Shown here piece after piece: positions 10,595-23,873 of a DNA stretch of 64,000 nucleotides (the stretch's first letter is position 1; the number at the start of each line of letters is the position of its first letter). The notes beneath the pieces were generated by a model. That model was not told the DNA's origin and did no database searches. It saw only the letters and a list, made by a program, of their open reading frames with translations. The position numbers and the translations under genes are program-made. This DNA comes from Paraphysomonas bandaiensis (Eukaryota; Chrysophyceae): NCBI GenBank assembly GCA_965644295.1, contig CBFFRP010000125.1:1-64000 (forward strand), read 5' to 3'.

Positions 10595-13500
10595 ATGACC
10601 TCATCCTCTCCCCCCCCCTCCACCCTTGAGAAACAAATTCAAGAAGCTCGTCATCGTGCTGAAGATTTCACAAGATCTCTATTAACTATACGTCAATTAG
10701 AAACTGAATCTATGAGATCAGTAGAAGACGATAGAAGAAGATGGAAAGAGTCATATGAAGACAAAGCGATGATGATTGAACAGTTACAGAAGGATCTTAC
10801 ATCTACAGTGGATAAGATGTGTGTGGGAAGGAGTGAACAGATGATTGATAGCACTGTGTATACGGGGACTACATATAGAGATATACGTACTGATGATACA
10901 TCTCGTAAGGATGCCTATAGAGGCAAGTATACTGATGATGATTGTCATAAGGATGTCTATAGAGGCAAGTATACTGATGATGATGGTCATAAGGATGCTT
11001 ATAGAGGCAAGTATGTTGATGATGATGGTCATAAGGATGCCTATAGAGGCAAGTATGCTGATGATGAAGGTCATAAGGATGCCTATAGAGGCAAGTATAC
11101 TGATGATGATGGTCATAAGGATGCCTATAGAGGCAAGTATGTTGATGATGAAGGTCATAAGGATGCCTATAGAGGCAAGTATGTTGATGATGAAGGTCAT
11201 AAGGATGCCTATAGAGGCAAGTATGCTGATGATGAAGGTCATAAGGATGCCTATAGAGGCAAGTATGCTGATGATGAAGGTCATAAGGATGCCTATAGAG
11301 GCAAGTATGCTGATGATGAGTGTACTGAGGATAAGGGCACTGGTAAATATGCTGGCAATACTGCCCCTTCCTCTGGAGGTGGGAGTCTTATTGGTAAACA
11401 TGATTGGAATGGATATGCTGGTGATAGCAGTATGGGGAGCCATAAAGGTGACAGCCAATATCACTCCAGCAATTCCCGAAATGGATCCAGTAATCATACT
11501 GAGGATGAAGGCACTAATTACTCCAGAAGTAGCTCAGAGTTCCGTTATGGTAGAAACGAACAGGAATACTCCAGTTTTGAGAATAGCGTCAACTACACGG
11601 CTATGTACCATGCCGCGGCATCAGAGATTGCAGATTTAAAGCACAAATTGGCCGACATAGAAATCGAGCACCGAAGTGAGGTATTAGGCCTTAAGCAAGA
11701 GCTTGAGAATGTGCGAAATGAACTGAGGGATTTGGAGGGAAAGTTGCAATTCCGCACTAAACAGGTTTGTGCATTTGCCTATGCGATCGGAATATCTTTA
11801 TCTATACCATAATGTCAGTTAATTTTATGTGGAAATGAACTCATGTCTGGATATTCTATTTTACACAGATCCGTCAGTTGGAAGTCGAGCGGGAAGCGAG
11901 AGATAAAATAGAATCTGATCTTCGCCATCAAGTGCGACAGCTGGAGAGTATCAGGATGTCTCTTGAAATCGATTATCGGATGCACAAAGCTAGTGTAAAT
12001 GAGAGTTCAAGCACCCTTAAGCTGGAGGTGACGGAATTGGAAAAGAACAATAAAGAGCTGTCTCTCAAAAATGAGAGCTTAGAGAATCAGGTGTCCACCC
12101 TCAAAGAGGAGCGGGATCGTTTGAGTCGTCTTGTCGAGGAAAGTGTACGGAGTAGTGAGCCAACCCACGAGTACTCGAAGAGAGAAACCTTAAATTCTCC
12201 AACAGAGAACGTTTCTACTTGCACCACTGGTGAATTTGCTGAGGTAATACTTGCTAATACTTCCTGGCTGTCATTGAAATTCTGTACGTGCTTCAATGAT
12301 TGTAACAATATTTTTCATGCTAATAATTGTGACGGAACTGTGTGAAGGGCTCTGTGGCCGAAGCACCAAAACCTGAAGAGGATAGCGTGGCAGCAATGTA
12401 TCATGATGTGGAGGTGGCGGACAGTGAAGCGGTATTAAGTGCTAGCAACGCGTTGGAGCGTGACAGTGGCAGTGATCATATCACAGATGATACGCACACT
12501 ACCAATGCTGTAACTGTTTTCAATGAAGATGAGGAGGGCTCCCTACCCCCACCACCCCCGACTTCTTCCAATATACAAGTAGGATCAGTGTCAGATCCGA
12601 TGGCGATAGGCACGGCCACCCATTCGATTCTGGATATGCAGGCCTTTAGCCCACCTAGGATATTGCTACAACACCATAGGACTACCGCAGATTCCCAAGA
12701 CACAAATGATATACCCTCCCATTTAAGCAAACCTATTGATATCAATAGCGAAATGAAGGTTATGTCTTTCGAAGCCGAGATTGGCCTTGATGATGCGAGT
12801 GGGGTTTTGGAAGACAATGAGAATGACATACGACTCCACAGTCCTGAGAGGCACTCCTCTGGTTCTCCCTTGTCAGAGCAACGTAGCAGCAATAGCATTT
12901 CTGGAACCAGATCTATCCAGGTTTGTCGATGATGTCTTGAAGGAGTTGCACTATTTATCAACTGTATAGTGTTTAGAAGTGATTTTATGGCATATACCTA
13001 CCGTAGTATTATGTTTCTGGTGCCTAGTCACAGTGTAATTTTGTATATCAAATTGTAGATAAGAGTGCCTTCAAGTAAACATCACGCTCCAAAACTTCGT
13101 CATGGGAATACTGCGCATGGCGCACCCAGACGAGTATACGATGTCGTGGGATACGAGGCGGTTGCAGTTTCCCTCCCTTCTCCTGTTACTCAAAATTCCA
13201 GCACCCGGCGTACGAAGCCCACTACTGGACGCAATGTCAGTACGAAAGAAGGAAATCGAAAGAATCCTTCCCGGGAGAGGCCCCCTGATGCAAGACAAAA
13301 AGCTACAGCGGCTACTGGAAAGACTACATCAATTCGTGTGCGAGGAGTAGAGTCAAATAAGCATGTCGGCAAACCGAGTGGTAAACCTAGAGGACTTACA
13401 GCGCAAGTTGACCGCAGACCTTCATCTGGTGGGAGTATACGTAGCTCTACCCCCCCTGCTCGCAACATCGATCGTTCATCGACAGCGAAAACCACTCGCC

Positions 13501-13748
13501 CTCGTAGTGCTTCTGCGGTGCATTCTCGCCCTCAAACGAGTAGAATGCCTGTCACACGATCACCCACACCCACAAGAACTCCGATTTCGCGTCCGCATCA
13601 AAAACAGAACAAATCAAGTCAATCAGGTGTACAGAGCAAACCACGAATACCTACTGTTAGAAAATCAGTTCGCGGAGAAAAGAATTCTCGCAGACATGAG
13701 GAGGTTTCCCTTTCTCTGAATTCAGCTGATATTCCCGTTTGGAAGTAG
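10595..13748 (+). CDS. Coiled-coil protein with ten 14-residue repeats, unknown function
   Basis: Four exons: 10595-11764, 11869-12243, 12348-12920 and 13059-13748. Introns are 104, 104 and 138 nt, all phase 0. They encode 935 residues. After a Pro-rich start (MTSSSPPPSTLEKQ) comes a short helix, then ten tandem copies of a 14-residue repeat of the form HKDAYRGKYVDDEG (10907-11326 in DNA). A coiled coil follows at about residues 330-500. The middle is acidic and Ser-rich with a five-proline run. The C-terminus (exon 4) is very basic and rich in Ser/Pro/Arg/Thr, like a microtubule-binding or disordered tail. I do not recognise a family. A frame open further upstream runs through the microsatellite; I chose ATG 10595 because the protein becomes non-repetitive there. 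Confidence 0.7.
10907..11326 (+). repeat. 42-bp coding minisatellite, ten units
   Basis: Ten head-to-tail 42-bp units encode the 14-residue repeat of the coiled-coil gene. Units differ mainly at the residue after KY (Thr, Val or Ala) and at Asp/Glu-Gly, and adjacent units are often identical. This pattern fits recent slippage or unequal exchange within a coding exon. Confidence 0.92.
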
Positions 13749-14840
13749 CTTAATTTCCAATACATGATGCTGTGTAGGTATTATTTTTGCTGTAAGTGGC
13801 ACTGGGAGATGTAGCTGCCCCATGGCTGTACTGTCACTGTCTATATGTTTTATTTTGATAATTGGTGTGGATAAGTTAATGTACTACTTTGTATATTCCG
13901 AAAGCGCATATGCTGTTACAATAATAAATATCTATACCGTAAATGTATACGTGAAGACCATTCTATTTTAGTGATTGTTTATGTCTTATACGCCACTAAG
14001 CAACTCATAACCAATGGGAAATATTCAACTGCTCCTACACACGTCACACGTTTCGTAGCTACAGAGTCATATGTTTATTACATGATACACTACATACATG
14101 CATGCATTGCAGTAATGATCTTGTTTCCATTGCAAATCTGCAACAGAACCTACAATAAGAGATACCACCTGTCCACCTGTGTATGTGTTTCGACCCGTGA
14201 GAAAAACGAGCCAGTCGATGAAGTGATATATCCAGCCCATGTCTTTTTTTTATTCCATCTACACAACCAGCGGATAAAATAGCTGATGATTATTGCTCAA
14301 TGCAACAGCAATAATACTAATATAATTGAATAGATACTATTGTATCCATCACTGTGGGAGCACTGTACAACCAGAAGTTGTATCTGCGGCAAAAAAACAA
14401 CACTAGAGCTATCACTGATTCAAATGAAAATGAAGAACACAAACAATTGTTCTATCTGAATGCACCGAAAGGTTTCGAATGTGCGTTGAGATCATCGACT
14501 CGATGAAATCATTGCACTCCAAGCCTCATATGAACCTCACTTGTCTAGATTACCGATAGCAGAGATCATAAACTCTCCCGCTGGTTCCTGATAATGAAAG
14601 TGAAAACAAGAAAGTTTGATCTGAAGGAAAGATCATAGTATTGATAAGCATATAAGCAACTCAAAATCATCACGCCGTGGGGGACTCTTCATTACAGAGT
14701 GCATAGAAAACACTGCTACAGATCGACAGACATATGGGTCAGAATGGAGAATGATAGTACACTACAACACCATTATTCTTGCGAACATATCATATCAATC
14801 CCCTTCCATAAGCATGTATATCATATGAATCTTCTGCTAC
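13749..14840. other. Intergenic region, nothing recognised
   Basis: 1.1 kb downstream of the coiled-coil gene. AT-rich 3' flank, then mixed sequence with no open frame of coding character and no repeat boundary seen. Confidence 0.4.
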
Positions 14841-15553
14841 TGTATGTATGTATGTATGTATGTATGTATGTATGTATGTATGTATGTATGTATGTATGTA
14901 TGTATGTATGTATGTATGTATGTATGTATGTATGTATGTATGTATGTATGTATGTATGTATGTATGTATGTATGTATGTATGTATGTATGTATGTATGTA
15001 TGTATGTATGTATGTATGTATGTATGTATGTATGTATGTATGTATGTATGTATGTATGTATGTATGTATGAATGTATGTATGCATGTATGTATGTATGTA
15101 TGTATGTATGTATGTATGTATGTATGTATGTATGTATGTATGTATGTATGTATGTATGTATGTATGTATGTATGTATGTATGTATGTATGTATGTATGTA
15201 TGTATGTGTGTATGTATGTACGTATGTATGTATGTATGTATGTATGTATGTATGTATGTATGTATGTATGTATGTATGTATGTATGTATGTATGTATGTA
15301 TGTATGTATGTATGTATGTATGTATGTATGTATGTATGTATGTATGTATGTATGTATGTATGTATGTATGTATGTATGTATGTATGTATGTATGTATGTA
15401 TGTATGTATGTATGTATGTATGTATGTATGTATGTATGTATGTATGTATGTATGTATGTATGTATGTATGAATGTATGTATGTATGTATGTATGTATGTA
15501 TGTATGTATGTATGTATGTATGTATGTATGTATGTATGTATGTATGTATGTAT
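14841..15553. repeat. (TATG)n tetranucleotide microsatellite, about 0.7 kb
   Basis: About 178 TATG units with only a few point changes (AATG near 15069 and 15470, CATG near 15082, GTGTG near 15206 and TACG near 15220). It ends 68 bp before the apyrase start codon. It generates spurious MYVC-repeat reading frames. Confidence 0.97.
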
Positions 15554-15621
15554 ACAGTTTAAATTATTGGGAGTGGTAACAATTAGATTATATTGCAGCT
15601 TACCACTTTACACTTTCAACA

Positions 15622-17817
15622 ATGTTGTGGCTAGCTGCTGTGTTTCTTCTATTGTCCCATGTGTCCGGCATGGCCACTGATTATGCAGTAGTTGTAGACG
15701 CAGGGTCTACTGGATCAAGAGGGTACATACATACATACATATATGTGAATATCTCATATACTAATTCTTAATATAGATTCATATTTATGTTCTATGAAGA
15801 AGATGGTCGTGATAAAATACACGTAACATCTGGCTTAAAAATTAAGCCTGGATTATCTCGTTTTGCTAATAGCACAGATCAAGTGGGGGCTTATATGTCT
15901 CCTGTGTTAGCAGATGCTGCAAAGCACATCCCTGAAGGTATGTCAGGTGATGGGATTTGTATGTTTTTAATATTTTTGTTGCAGAGTTTCATAGTAAAGC
16001 TCATGTATTCGTACTCGGAACTGCTGGTGAGGGCACGTCTATTCGCATTGTTTCATATTGTGGCGTGAGGGGTGATAACAACAATAGCCCGATATGCCAA
16101 TATTAGTCTCCAGTTAATGTGTTTGATTTGGTTAATTTTCTTGTGCAGGTATGAGACTTCTTTCTGAGGATGAACAGAGCTCCATCTATGATGCACTTGC
16201 ATCTGATGAGGCCATTAAGGCTCTACCTCTCTCGGTTCCTAGAAAGAACATGTGGACGATCAGCGGCAAGCATGAGGCATACTACGCAGTCGTGGCGGCA
16301 AATTTTGTGGCGGGAAAAATTGATATTGACTTAATGTAATAATGACACATTGTCGCTGTGTGGGCATGTGTTACTGGTGTCTGTAAATAACTGCTGGTGT
16401 TGTGATTCGTGAAGTTATAGTCTTCGTGTACTTCCTCGTAACATACATCTGTATAGTGCCAATGGAGAAGACATGGTTGGCGCTCTGGACATGGGTGGGT
16501 CCTCGACACAGCTTATATTCCACACAGGGACAAAGGAGGGTGAGCCTTTGCACCCGGACCATTTCTGGTACGATTGTATTATCTTTTTTCACATTGTCAG
16601 TGAACTTACCATATGCATGTATGTAGGTCTCACTCATGGCTTTCATACGGAGCTGACAAGGTACAGGAGAGAGTATGGGACCACTTTGCACAGAAGCACG
16701 TTACAAGAATGCAGGAAGCTGGACTTCAGATTGACTCTGAGCCCATAGTTAATGACTGTGTCTTTAAGGGCCACGTAGGAGAGTATAACCTTTCTACTTC
16801 GCCTGATACTTCCATGACGCTTAAGATGACCGGATCGGGTGATGCGATGGCATGTCGGGAAAACATTAGGGAAGTATTGTGGCCAAATGGCTGTTCTCCA
16901 GATGGGCCGTGCAGTCTAGATAACATTGAACACCCTCCTGTTGACGGACTTTTTTTCGGAATGGTCTTGCTTATGCGCTTGTGTCTTACTACCTGTAACT
17001 TTGTTTTGTAGTCGCTGTATTACTTTGCTTTGGACTGTGTTAGGCATCTTGGACTTGCTGAATTGCCCAACTGGTAGTATTACATGTTATGTGCTAAGTT
17101 CTCGTGACATATATTCGTCAATTTCATCAATGTCAAGATTTGTAGCCATGACTTCTAATCGTATAAAATTTTGTATGTGGATAATGTATGATGCTCGTTA
17201 TTCTCATATCAGGCCCAACTCCAGTGTGGATGAGCTTGAGGAGGCAGCACTGTCATTCTGTGGGACTGATTGGGATAGAGTCGTTAAGCTGCACGCGGAG
17301 ACCCAGCACCCACAGACGAGTAACCGCAAGCTTCCGTATAGATGTGTGGAGGCACTATATATCACGACGTTGCTGGAAGATGGTTTTGGGTTCAGGGGAT
17401 CTCACAGAGGAATCACCATGGCGCTGGAGGTATGTATTAATTTAATGTATTGCTGTTATTGCACTTCGTTGGTATTTTACTGTTTGTTCTTGCTACTTTC
17501 GTTAGGTGGAGGGGACAGAAGTAGAGTGGACACTTGGGTTCGCTCTTGCTGAGGAGTGTGCACTCACACGAAAGAAGTCTGTAGAAGATCTTGGATCTAA
17601 TAATATTGCCAGCGGATTTGTTGGGGGTATGAGAGGAAAGACTATAGCGGCGGCTATGAATAGGATGCAGCTAGCATCTAGAAAAATATCAGGTGCAGTT
17701 GATCGAGCCATTGTCACGCCAATTCGAAATGTTTTAAAGAGATTTGCGTTATTTCTATGCACAATGAAGGAAAGAATTATAGGGGTTCTGCAGAAGCTAA
17801 AGAGAAAGCAATCGTAA
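15622..17817 (+). CDS. Apyrase / nucleoside triphosphate diphosphohydrolase (GDA1/CD39 family)
   Basis: Hydrolyses nucleoside tri- and/or diphosphates, normally in the secretory lumen or outside the cell. Nine exons: 15622-15721, 15776-15937, 15985-16026, 16149-16335, 16457-16567, 16627-16963, 17012-17073, 17213-17429 and 17506-17817. They join in frame to 509 residues. The apyrase conserved regions appear in order: DAGSTGSR (ACR1), LGTAGMRLL (ACR2, across intron 3), TISGKHEAYYAVVAAN (ACR3), VGALDMGGSSTQL (ACR4) and VEWTLG (ACR5), together with YGADKVQERV. The N-terminus MLWLAAVFLLLSHVSG is a clear signal peptide. The C-terminus is basic after a weakly hydrophobic FALFLC stretch, so a C-terminal anchor is doubtful. 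Substrate preference (GDPase, UDPase or broad) cannot be read from the sequence. Confidence 0.9.
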
Positions 17818-18189
17818 ATAGTATTTTCTAGCTTTAAATTAGCTGTGGTAGAAGTAGAGTGTTGCCTTTTTCAGTATAGTCATCACTGTATTGTGGTTGG
17901 TATTATAAGAAATAAGAGTGTATGATCTGGTCAGTGATTAGTACCATCTAAGCGTTACTTCTACGACTTTCTTATTGTAGACTAACACTTGACAAGCAGT
18001 ACGCAATGCCCATTCATTTATTGTAAGAGGAGGTAAGGAATCGGAACAACCCGTAACATAAAAGGGATTGTTATATATTATCCACACCATACTATCACAC
18101 AAGTGCATATGCCAATTCACAAGCTACATTCAACAAAAAATACACCCATCCGATGCAAGATGAAGTTGAATGCATATAGAGACTAACGC
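17818..18189. other. Convergent 3' spacer
   Basis: 372 bp between two converging genes. Nothing beyond the two presumed 3' UTRs is visible. Confidence 0.4.
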
Positions 18190-18896
18190 TTATCGGCCCA
18201 TGCCATATTGCACGGTGCCCCCACCCATAATGAATGTATGAGCAACCGGGTGGTCAATAACAACCTTTACGTAGTCGGCATAATGAATTTGTGCAGATGG
18301 ACTTTTATCCTCGTGCGTGTCAAAAATGTCACTAACCTAAAACAAAGAATAACCTAATGTATAAGCAAAATATACGAATGACTCACCAGATTCTGTATTT
18401 GCTCTTCAGTCATGACGGGATCTCCAAAGTATCTATACGAAACATCGTTATAATACAACTACTATGCACTTCTACACTCTTACGATGCCACACGGTTAAT
18501 ATTGCTCAACACGTTCACCATCTCAATTGCTTTGATCTTTCCACTTCCCTCCAAATCATATAATCTGAAAGCAAAATCCAATTTATCAGCTGGTGTTCCT
18601 GATATTAAAGGTGCAATCCCCACAATAAAATCTCTGTAGTTAATGACATCATCACCCGTCTTATCAAACATTGTGAATAATTTATCCAAAATATCTGAAT
18701 CATTTTGATTAATACCAATCACATGAATAGCTTCAGCAAATTCAGTTCTATTAACTGATGTTGGACTGCCTTCTCTTGTAGCAATTTCACGTAATTTACT
18801 TTGTAAACTTGCTAGCTCACGTTTTTCAAGATGAGTGACATTTGACATGGCAGCAATAGCCATACGGTTAGCACCTTTTCCTACTTGGTTTCCCAT
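18190..18896 (-). CDS. Calcineurin-B-like EF-hand protein
   Basis: Three exons on the minus strand: 18896-18484, 18432-18387 and 18336-18190. Introns are 51 and 50 nt. They give 201 residues, close to calcineurin B and CBL/CHP-type proteins. The start MGNQVGKG offers Gly2 for N-myristoylation, as in calcineurin B. Two EF-hand loops look able to bind calcium: DKTGDDVINYRD and DLEGSGKIKAIE. The first (REGSPTSVNRTE) and last (THEDKSPSAQIH) are degenerate. The last exon ends with an unusual Gly-rich tail (MGGGTVQYGMGR). A regulatory calcium-sensor role is inferred from the family; the partner is unknown. The upstream flank carries ATACAGCAGT at 19011-19020 within an ATAC run. Confidence 0.8.
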
Positions 18897-20355
18897 TGTA
18901 TGTTAGTGAGATGAGTGGTTTGATGGTATGTGTGTATCTCGTTAATGTTACGGTTATAGATGTCTATACTACATGCTTCCACATACATACATACATACAT
19001 ACATACACACATACAGCAGTCCACTATACATACATATACATACACACATACACGTAACTCTAGAGTGTTATGGGTATGATAATACAGTGTTGTATTCTGT
19101 ACCGTTTCTCTTTTCTTCCATAAAACTTCGTTACAAAAAATCTATAGAATACACTGTGTATTATGTTACAGTATTACAAAATAAGGGAATTTTCATGGAC
19201 ATTATAAATATATTCGGATTTTTCCTGAAAAAGTATGCTTTTATTATAGACATGTGGATACTTCCTTAAGATACCAGGATACGACTTGGATATTTATGCA
19301 TCACTTGCACTTAAAATACAAATCAATATCAATATAACATGCTGATGCTATAGATTATTGTATGCAATGAACATCCTCATACCTCTTGATGAAGTGTGTT
19401 TTGAAAGGCATACTCAGCGGGATAAATTTCTTTGAAGCTTATAGTCAGAGTCGTCGAGATATGATGCATAGCTGTGGCTTAGATCAAGCAACATCATAGA
19501 GTAAATTTTAGCCCAAAGATATAAATATGCTTACGGTTTGGAACGAAATTTGCTACAAGTGCTTTGAACCTCTGCACTCCAAAGTGAGTAGTACCTTAGA
19601 AGATAGTAAGCGTCTTGCTTAGCTGCTAAGATATTTCGCTGTCTAAACTGTACTTTTCTTAACTTCTTTTCTCATTTCACAATCAAAAACGTTTTTTCAA
19701 TGTAACTGTAGTCTTAGTTAAACTGGTCTCCCACTGGAGCTTTCGATACATACCACGAACAGCACTCCTTGCTTGTGCAAATACGCATATACTATGATGT
19801 AATGATAAATGATATATTATTTCCTAATATTACATACGAATGTAGGCCGTGTATTGTATACTCATAGGTGGCAAAGTATCAAATAGAAATAGCCGATAAT
19901 AAGATGCTAATTTCTTTACTTGAGAAGCGTGGTAAAGATTCGTAGTCATTCATTGTACTGGTACGGACGAGAAGCCTATGGAACTATACGAGGTAGCTAG
20001 GACCAATGCAGTCAATTGGCATGTATATGATACATGATCTATCTGGGGACACAGCCCATGAATATCAAGTAGACATGTGCCTCCAACTATTACACGGGTA
20101 TTCAATAGTGCAATAGATAGTGCTACAGGAGATGAGGAAAGTAACATCTCATATGACATAGTACAGTTGGCACTCGAAAATAATCCAGGCTTACATATAT
20201 AGCAATACTTCTCATTGTTATAATAATTATACCAACTTCGAAATTGCTCCTGTAGTATGAGTATCACTAATGACGAAACGTAACATCTTTAGAAGAATAT
20301 GGATATATCACTATACAATGAAATTCCAAATAGTAAAAAAGTCATGTGAAGAGCA
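18897..20355. other. Intergenic region with a short ATAC run
   Basis: CATA/ATAC repeats lie at about 18981-19056, upstream of the EF-hand gene. The remaining 1.3 kb is AT-rich without a coding frame, transposon ends or an RNA gene that I can recognise. Confidence 0.4.
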
Positions 20356-21618
20356 TTACGCCAATTCAACTCCAAGAGCATAGCTACTCCCAAAGAGAAT
20401 TCCGCTATAAAGCGAGTCAGTAACAGGTACAATAGAAATATTCCTCTTACCAGGTGCCGCAGACCTTCACAGGGTCATCCTCACCATCACATGCATCTCC
20501 ATCGTGTGGGGTAATATCCATTCCACAGTTCTATTATACACCAAGGCATCAGTAAATAATAATGTTCAATTTATATCCTTGAGATTACCTCGTCGTCATC
20601 GTCGCTGCGCTTGATACGAATGTATCCCTTCTCTCCCCAGGAAGCCGACCAGCTGTTGCGGACAAGCCAATATTTCTCACCATTCTCCTCGCCGTATCCA
20701 ACAAGGGTGACGGCGTGGTTAATGTTAGGCTGCTCCTGGTTGCATCCATCGAAAATGCCTGACTCGTAAGAGTGGAAGGTATCCGCATCTACAGAAATGG
20801 AAATTGGTCCAACCTGTGCTACACTGTTCATTAGAGCAGTGTAGTTATTGGTAGGAAGGTGGGTGTAGCCGGTGATAGTGGCTTTAGGAATCATCTCCGT
20901 TGTTACTCCGCATTCGGAATTCGCACCATAGTATCCTCCATAACCCAGCTGATACTCCTCCATGACCCCACTCTCAACAAGGTAATCAAATGCGATTTCG
21001 CTGGTGGCCCCGTCACAGCCTCCCGCACCACCACAGTGATCGGGGTTAGGGGAGCACATAGCGATCTGCTGAGGCGAGAAATCAAACAACAGGCCAGTTT
21101 CCAGGGCAACCTGACTCTCCAACACAGCTGCGGTGGCAAAAGCCCAGCAAGAACCACCTATGACGGAAAAAAATTAGTACAAATTCTGATAGCACGTCAG
21201 AATTCTTACAGTGTCCCTGGTCCTTCACACTGGTGACCACATTCGGTTCATGCTTGCGCCAGTCCACCTCTTTAGGAAGCTCAGACACAGGAAGTAGATC
21301 CAAATCAAAGGGCTGTTCATATTTAGGGGTATGACCAGCAGCAGCATGTTTGTTTCTACCCATTCGTGACTGCTTCTCAGCCTTTGTATATGCCGAGTAA
21401 CGGTTGATAGATTCCTTCCAGGACTTAGTCATAGCATTATGAGATCTCACACGAGCTAATTCAGCTTCAAATATTTCTTTGCGCATCTGTAACTCATCAC
21501 CAGACCATGAGTGACGATACTCCTTCATAAAGGCTTCAAAGGAATAGTTATTGAGGTCCAAGTGACTGTGTGCGGATACCACAGCGAAGGTGGCGGCGAT
21601 AAGTGAAGCGTATATCAT
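20356..21618 (-). CDS. Papain-family (C1A) cysteine protease precursor
   Basis: Four exons on the minus strand: 21618-21210, 21157-20589, 20530-20451 and 20404-20356. Introns are 52, 58 and 46 nt. They encode 368 residues. MIYASLIAATFAVVSA is a signal peptide. A propeptide of about 95 residues follows (FMKEYRHSW..., with spaced charged helices), and the mature enzyme starts near LPKEVDWR. Catalytic residues are intact: Gln134 (DQGHC), Cys140 (GSCWAF), His284 (NHAVTLVGYG) and Asn304 (RNSWSASWGEKGY). Intron 1 splits the codon of Cys137, just before the active site. After the catalytic core the chain continues with NCGMDITPHDGDAC and VCGTCGILFGSSY. This Cys-rich tail resembles those I recall from alveolate-type C1A enzymes. 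Likely lysosomal or secreted proteolysis. Confidence 0.9.
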
Positions 21619-23873
21619 ATTTAGTTGGTGGTATTGTATGTAACAATGAGGTTAATTATGAATGAGATGGAATGACACAACTCTCCATATACATATACCA
21701 GTATAGTCTATGCCTTGTACAGACTACACACCTCAACATAAGAAATATCGTCACCAACTTTCGTATGTATGAATATACTACGCACAGCAGTATGTATGTA
21801 TGTATGTATGTATGTATGTATGTATGTATGTATGTATGTATGTATGTATGTATGTATGTATGTATGTATGTATGTATGTATGTATGTATGTATGTATGTA
21901 TGTATGTATGTATGTATGTATGTATGTATGTATGTATGTATGTATGTATGTATGTATGTATGTATGTATGTATGTATGTATGTATGTATGTATGTATGTA
22001 TGTATGTATGTATGTATGTATGTATGTATGTATGTATGTATGTATGTATGTATGTATGTATGTATGTATGTATGTATGTATGTATGTATGTATGTATGTA
22101 TGTATGTATGTATGTATGTATGTATGTATGTATGTATGTATGTATGTATGTATGTATGTATGTATGTATGTATGTATGTACGTATGTATGTATGTATGTA
22201 TGTATGTATGTATGTATGTATGTATGTATGTATGTATGTATGTATGTATGTATGTATGTATGTATGTATGTATGTATGTATGTATGTATGTATGTATGTA
22301 TGTATGTATGTATGTATGTATGTATGTATGTATGTATGTATGTATGTATGTATGTATGTATGTATGTATGTATGTATGTATGTATGTATGTATGTATGTA
22401 TGTATGTATGTATGTATGTATGTATGTATGTATGTATGTATGTATGTATGTATGTATGTATGTATGTATGTATGTATGTATGTATGTATGTATGTATGTA
22501 TGTATGTATGTACGTATGTATGTATGTATGTATGTATGTATGTATGTATGTATGTATGTATGTATGTATGTATGTATGTATGTATGTATGTATGTATGTA
22601 TGTATGTATATATGTATGTATGTACGTATGTATGTATGTATGTATGTATGTATGTATGTATGTATGTATGTATGTATGTATGTATGTATGTATGTATGTA
22701 TGTATGTATGTATGTATGTATGTATGTATGTATGTATGTATGTATGTATGTATGTATGTATGTATGTATGTATGTATGTATGTATGTATGTATGTATGTA
22801 TGTATGTATGTATGTATGTATGTATGTATGTATGTATGTATGTATGTATGTATGTATGTATGTATGTATGTATGTATGTATGTATGTATGTATGTATGTA
22901 TGTATGTATGTATGTATGTATGTATGTATGTATGTATGTATGTATGTATGTATGTATGTATGTATGTATGTATGTATGTATGTATGTATGTATGTATGTA
23001 TGTATGTATGTATGTATGTATGTATGTATGTATGTATGTATGTATGTATGTATGTATGTATGTATGTATGTATGTATGTATGTATGTATGTATGTATGTA
23101 TGTATGTATGTATGTATGTATGTATGTATGTATGTATGTATGTATGTATGTATGTATGTATGTATGTATGTATGTATGTATGTATGTATGTATGTATGTA
23201 TGTATGTATGTATGTATGTATGTATGTATGTATGTATGTATGTATGTATGTATGTATGTATGTATGTATGTATGTATGTATGTATGTATGTATGTATGTA
23301 TGTATGTATGTATGTATGTATGTATGTATGTATGTATGTATGTATGTATGTATGTATGTATGTATGTATGTATGTATGTATGTATGTATGTATGTATGTA
23401 TGTATGTATGTATGTATGTATGTATGTATGTATGTATGTATGTATGTATGTATGTGTGTATGTATGTATGTATGTATGTATGTATGTATGTATGTATGTA
23501 TGTATGTATGTATGTATGTATGTATGTATGTATGTATGTATGTATGTATGTATGTATGTATGTATGTATGTATGTATGTATGTATGTATGTATGTATGTA
23601 TGTATGTATGTATGTATGTATGTATGTATGTATGTATGTATGTATGTGTGTATGTATGTATGTGTGTAGTCATGTTCGTTATGTTGGAACTTGGGTCTCA
23701 TAATCGTTCCTGTCATCTTATGTATGGTGAGATAACTCCCTCTACATACATAACCATCACACCACCCCCTATCCCCCTCTCCTATCACCCCTCTATGCCC
23801 CTCTTAACCTCTCCAACCCTCTCATCTCTTCAAATATACTGAAATATATCATATTTAGTTTCATTATCTCAAC
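21619..23873. promoter_or_regulatory. Divergent upstream region between protease and coiled-coil/LRR gene
   Basis: This spacer separates two divergent start codons. All but about 380 bp of it is the TATG array. The minus-strand word ATACTGCTGT abuts the array at 21793-21784. The last 200 bp before the plus-strand gene are C/T-rich on the + strand (about 23735-23840). Confidence 0.4.
21791..23669. repeat. (TATG)n tetranucleotide microsatellite, about 1.9 kb
   Basis: About 470 TATG units with very few interruptions (TACG near 22180, 22511 and 22623; TATA near 22609; GTGTG near 23455, 23646 and 23662). It is the longest of the tetranucleotide arrays here. The near absence of point changes suggests continual homogenisation or recent expansion. 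All long open frames inside it are artefacts. Confidence 0.97.

Noticed and set aside
21672-23842. Very long open frames of repeated MYVC or HTYI residues on both strands
   Set aside because: They are produced by the TATG/ATAC tetranucleotide, which has no stop in any frame. The same artefact occurs at 10016-10526, 14699-15680 and 44475-45069.
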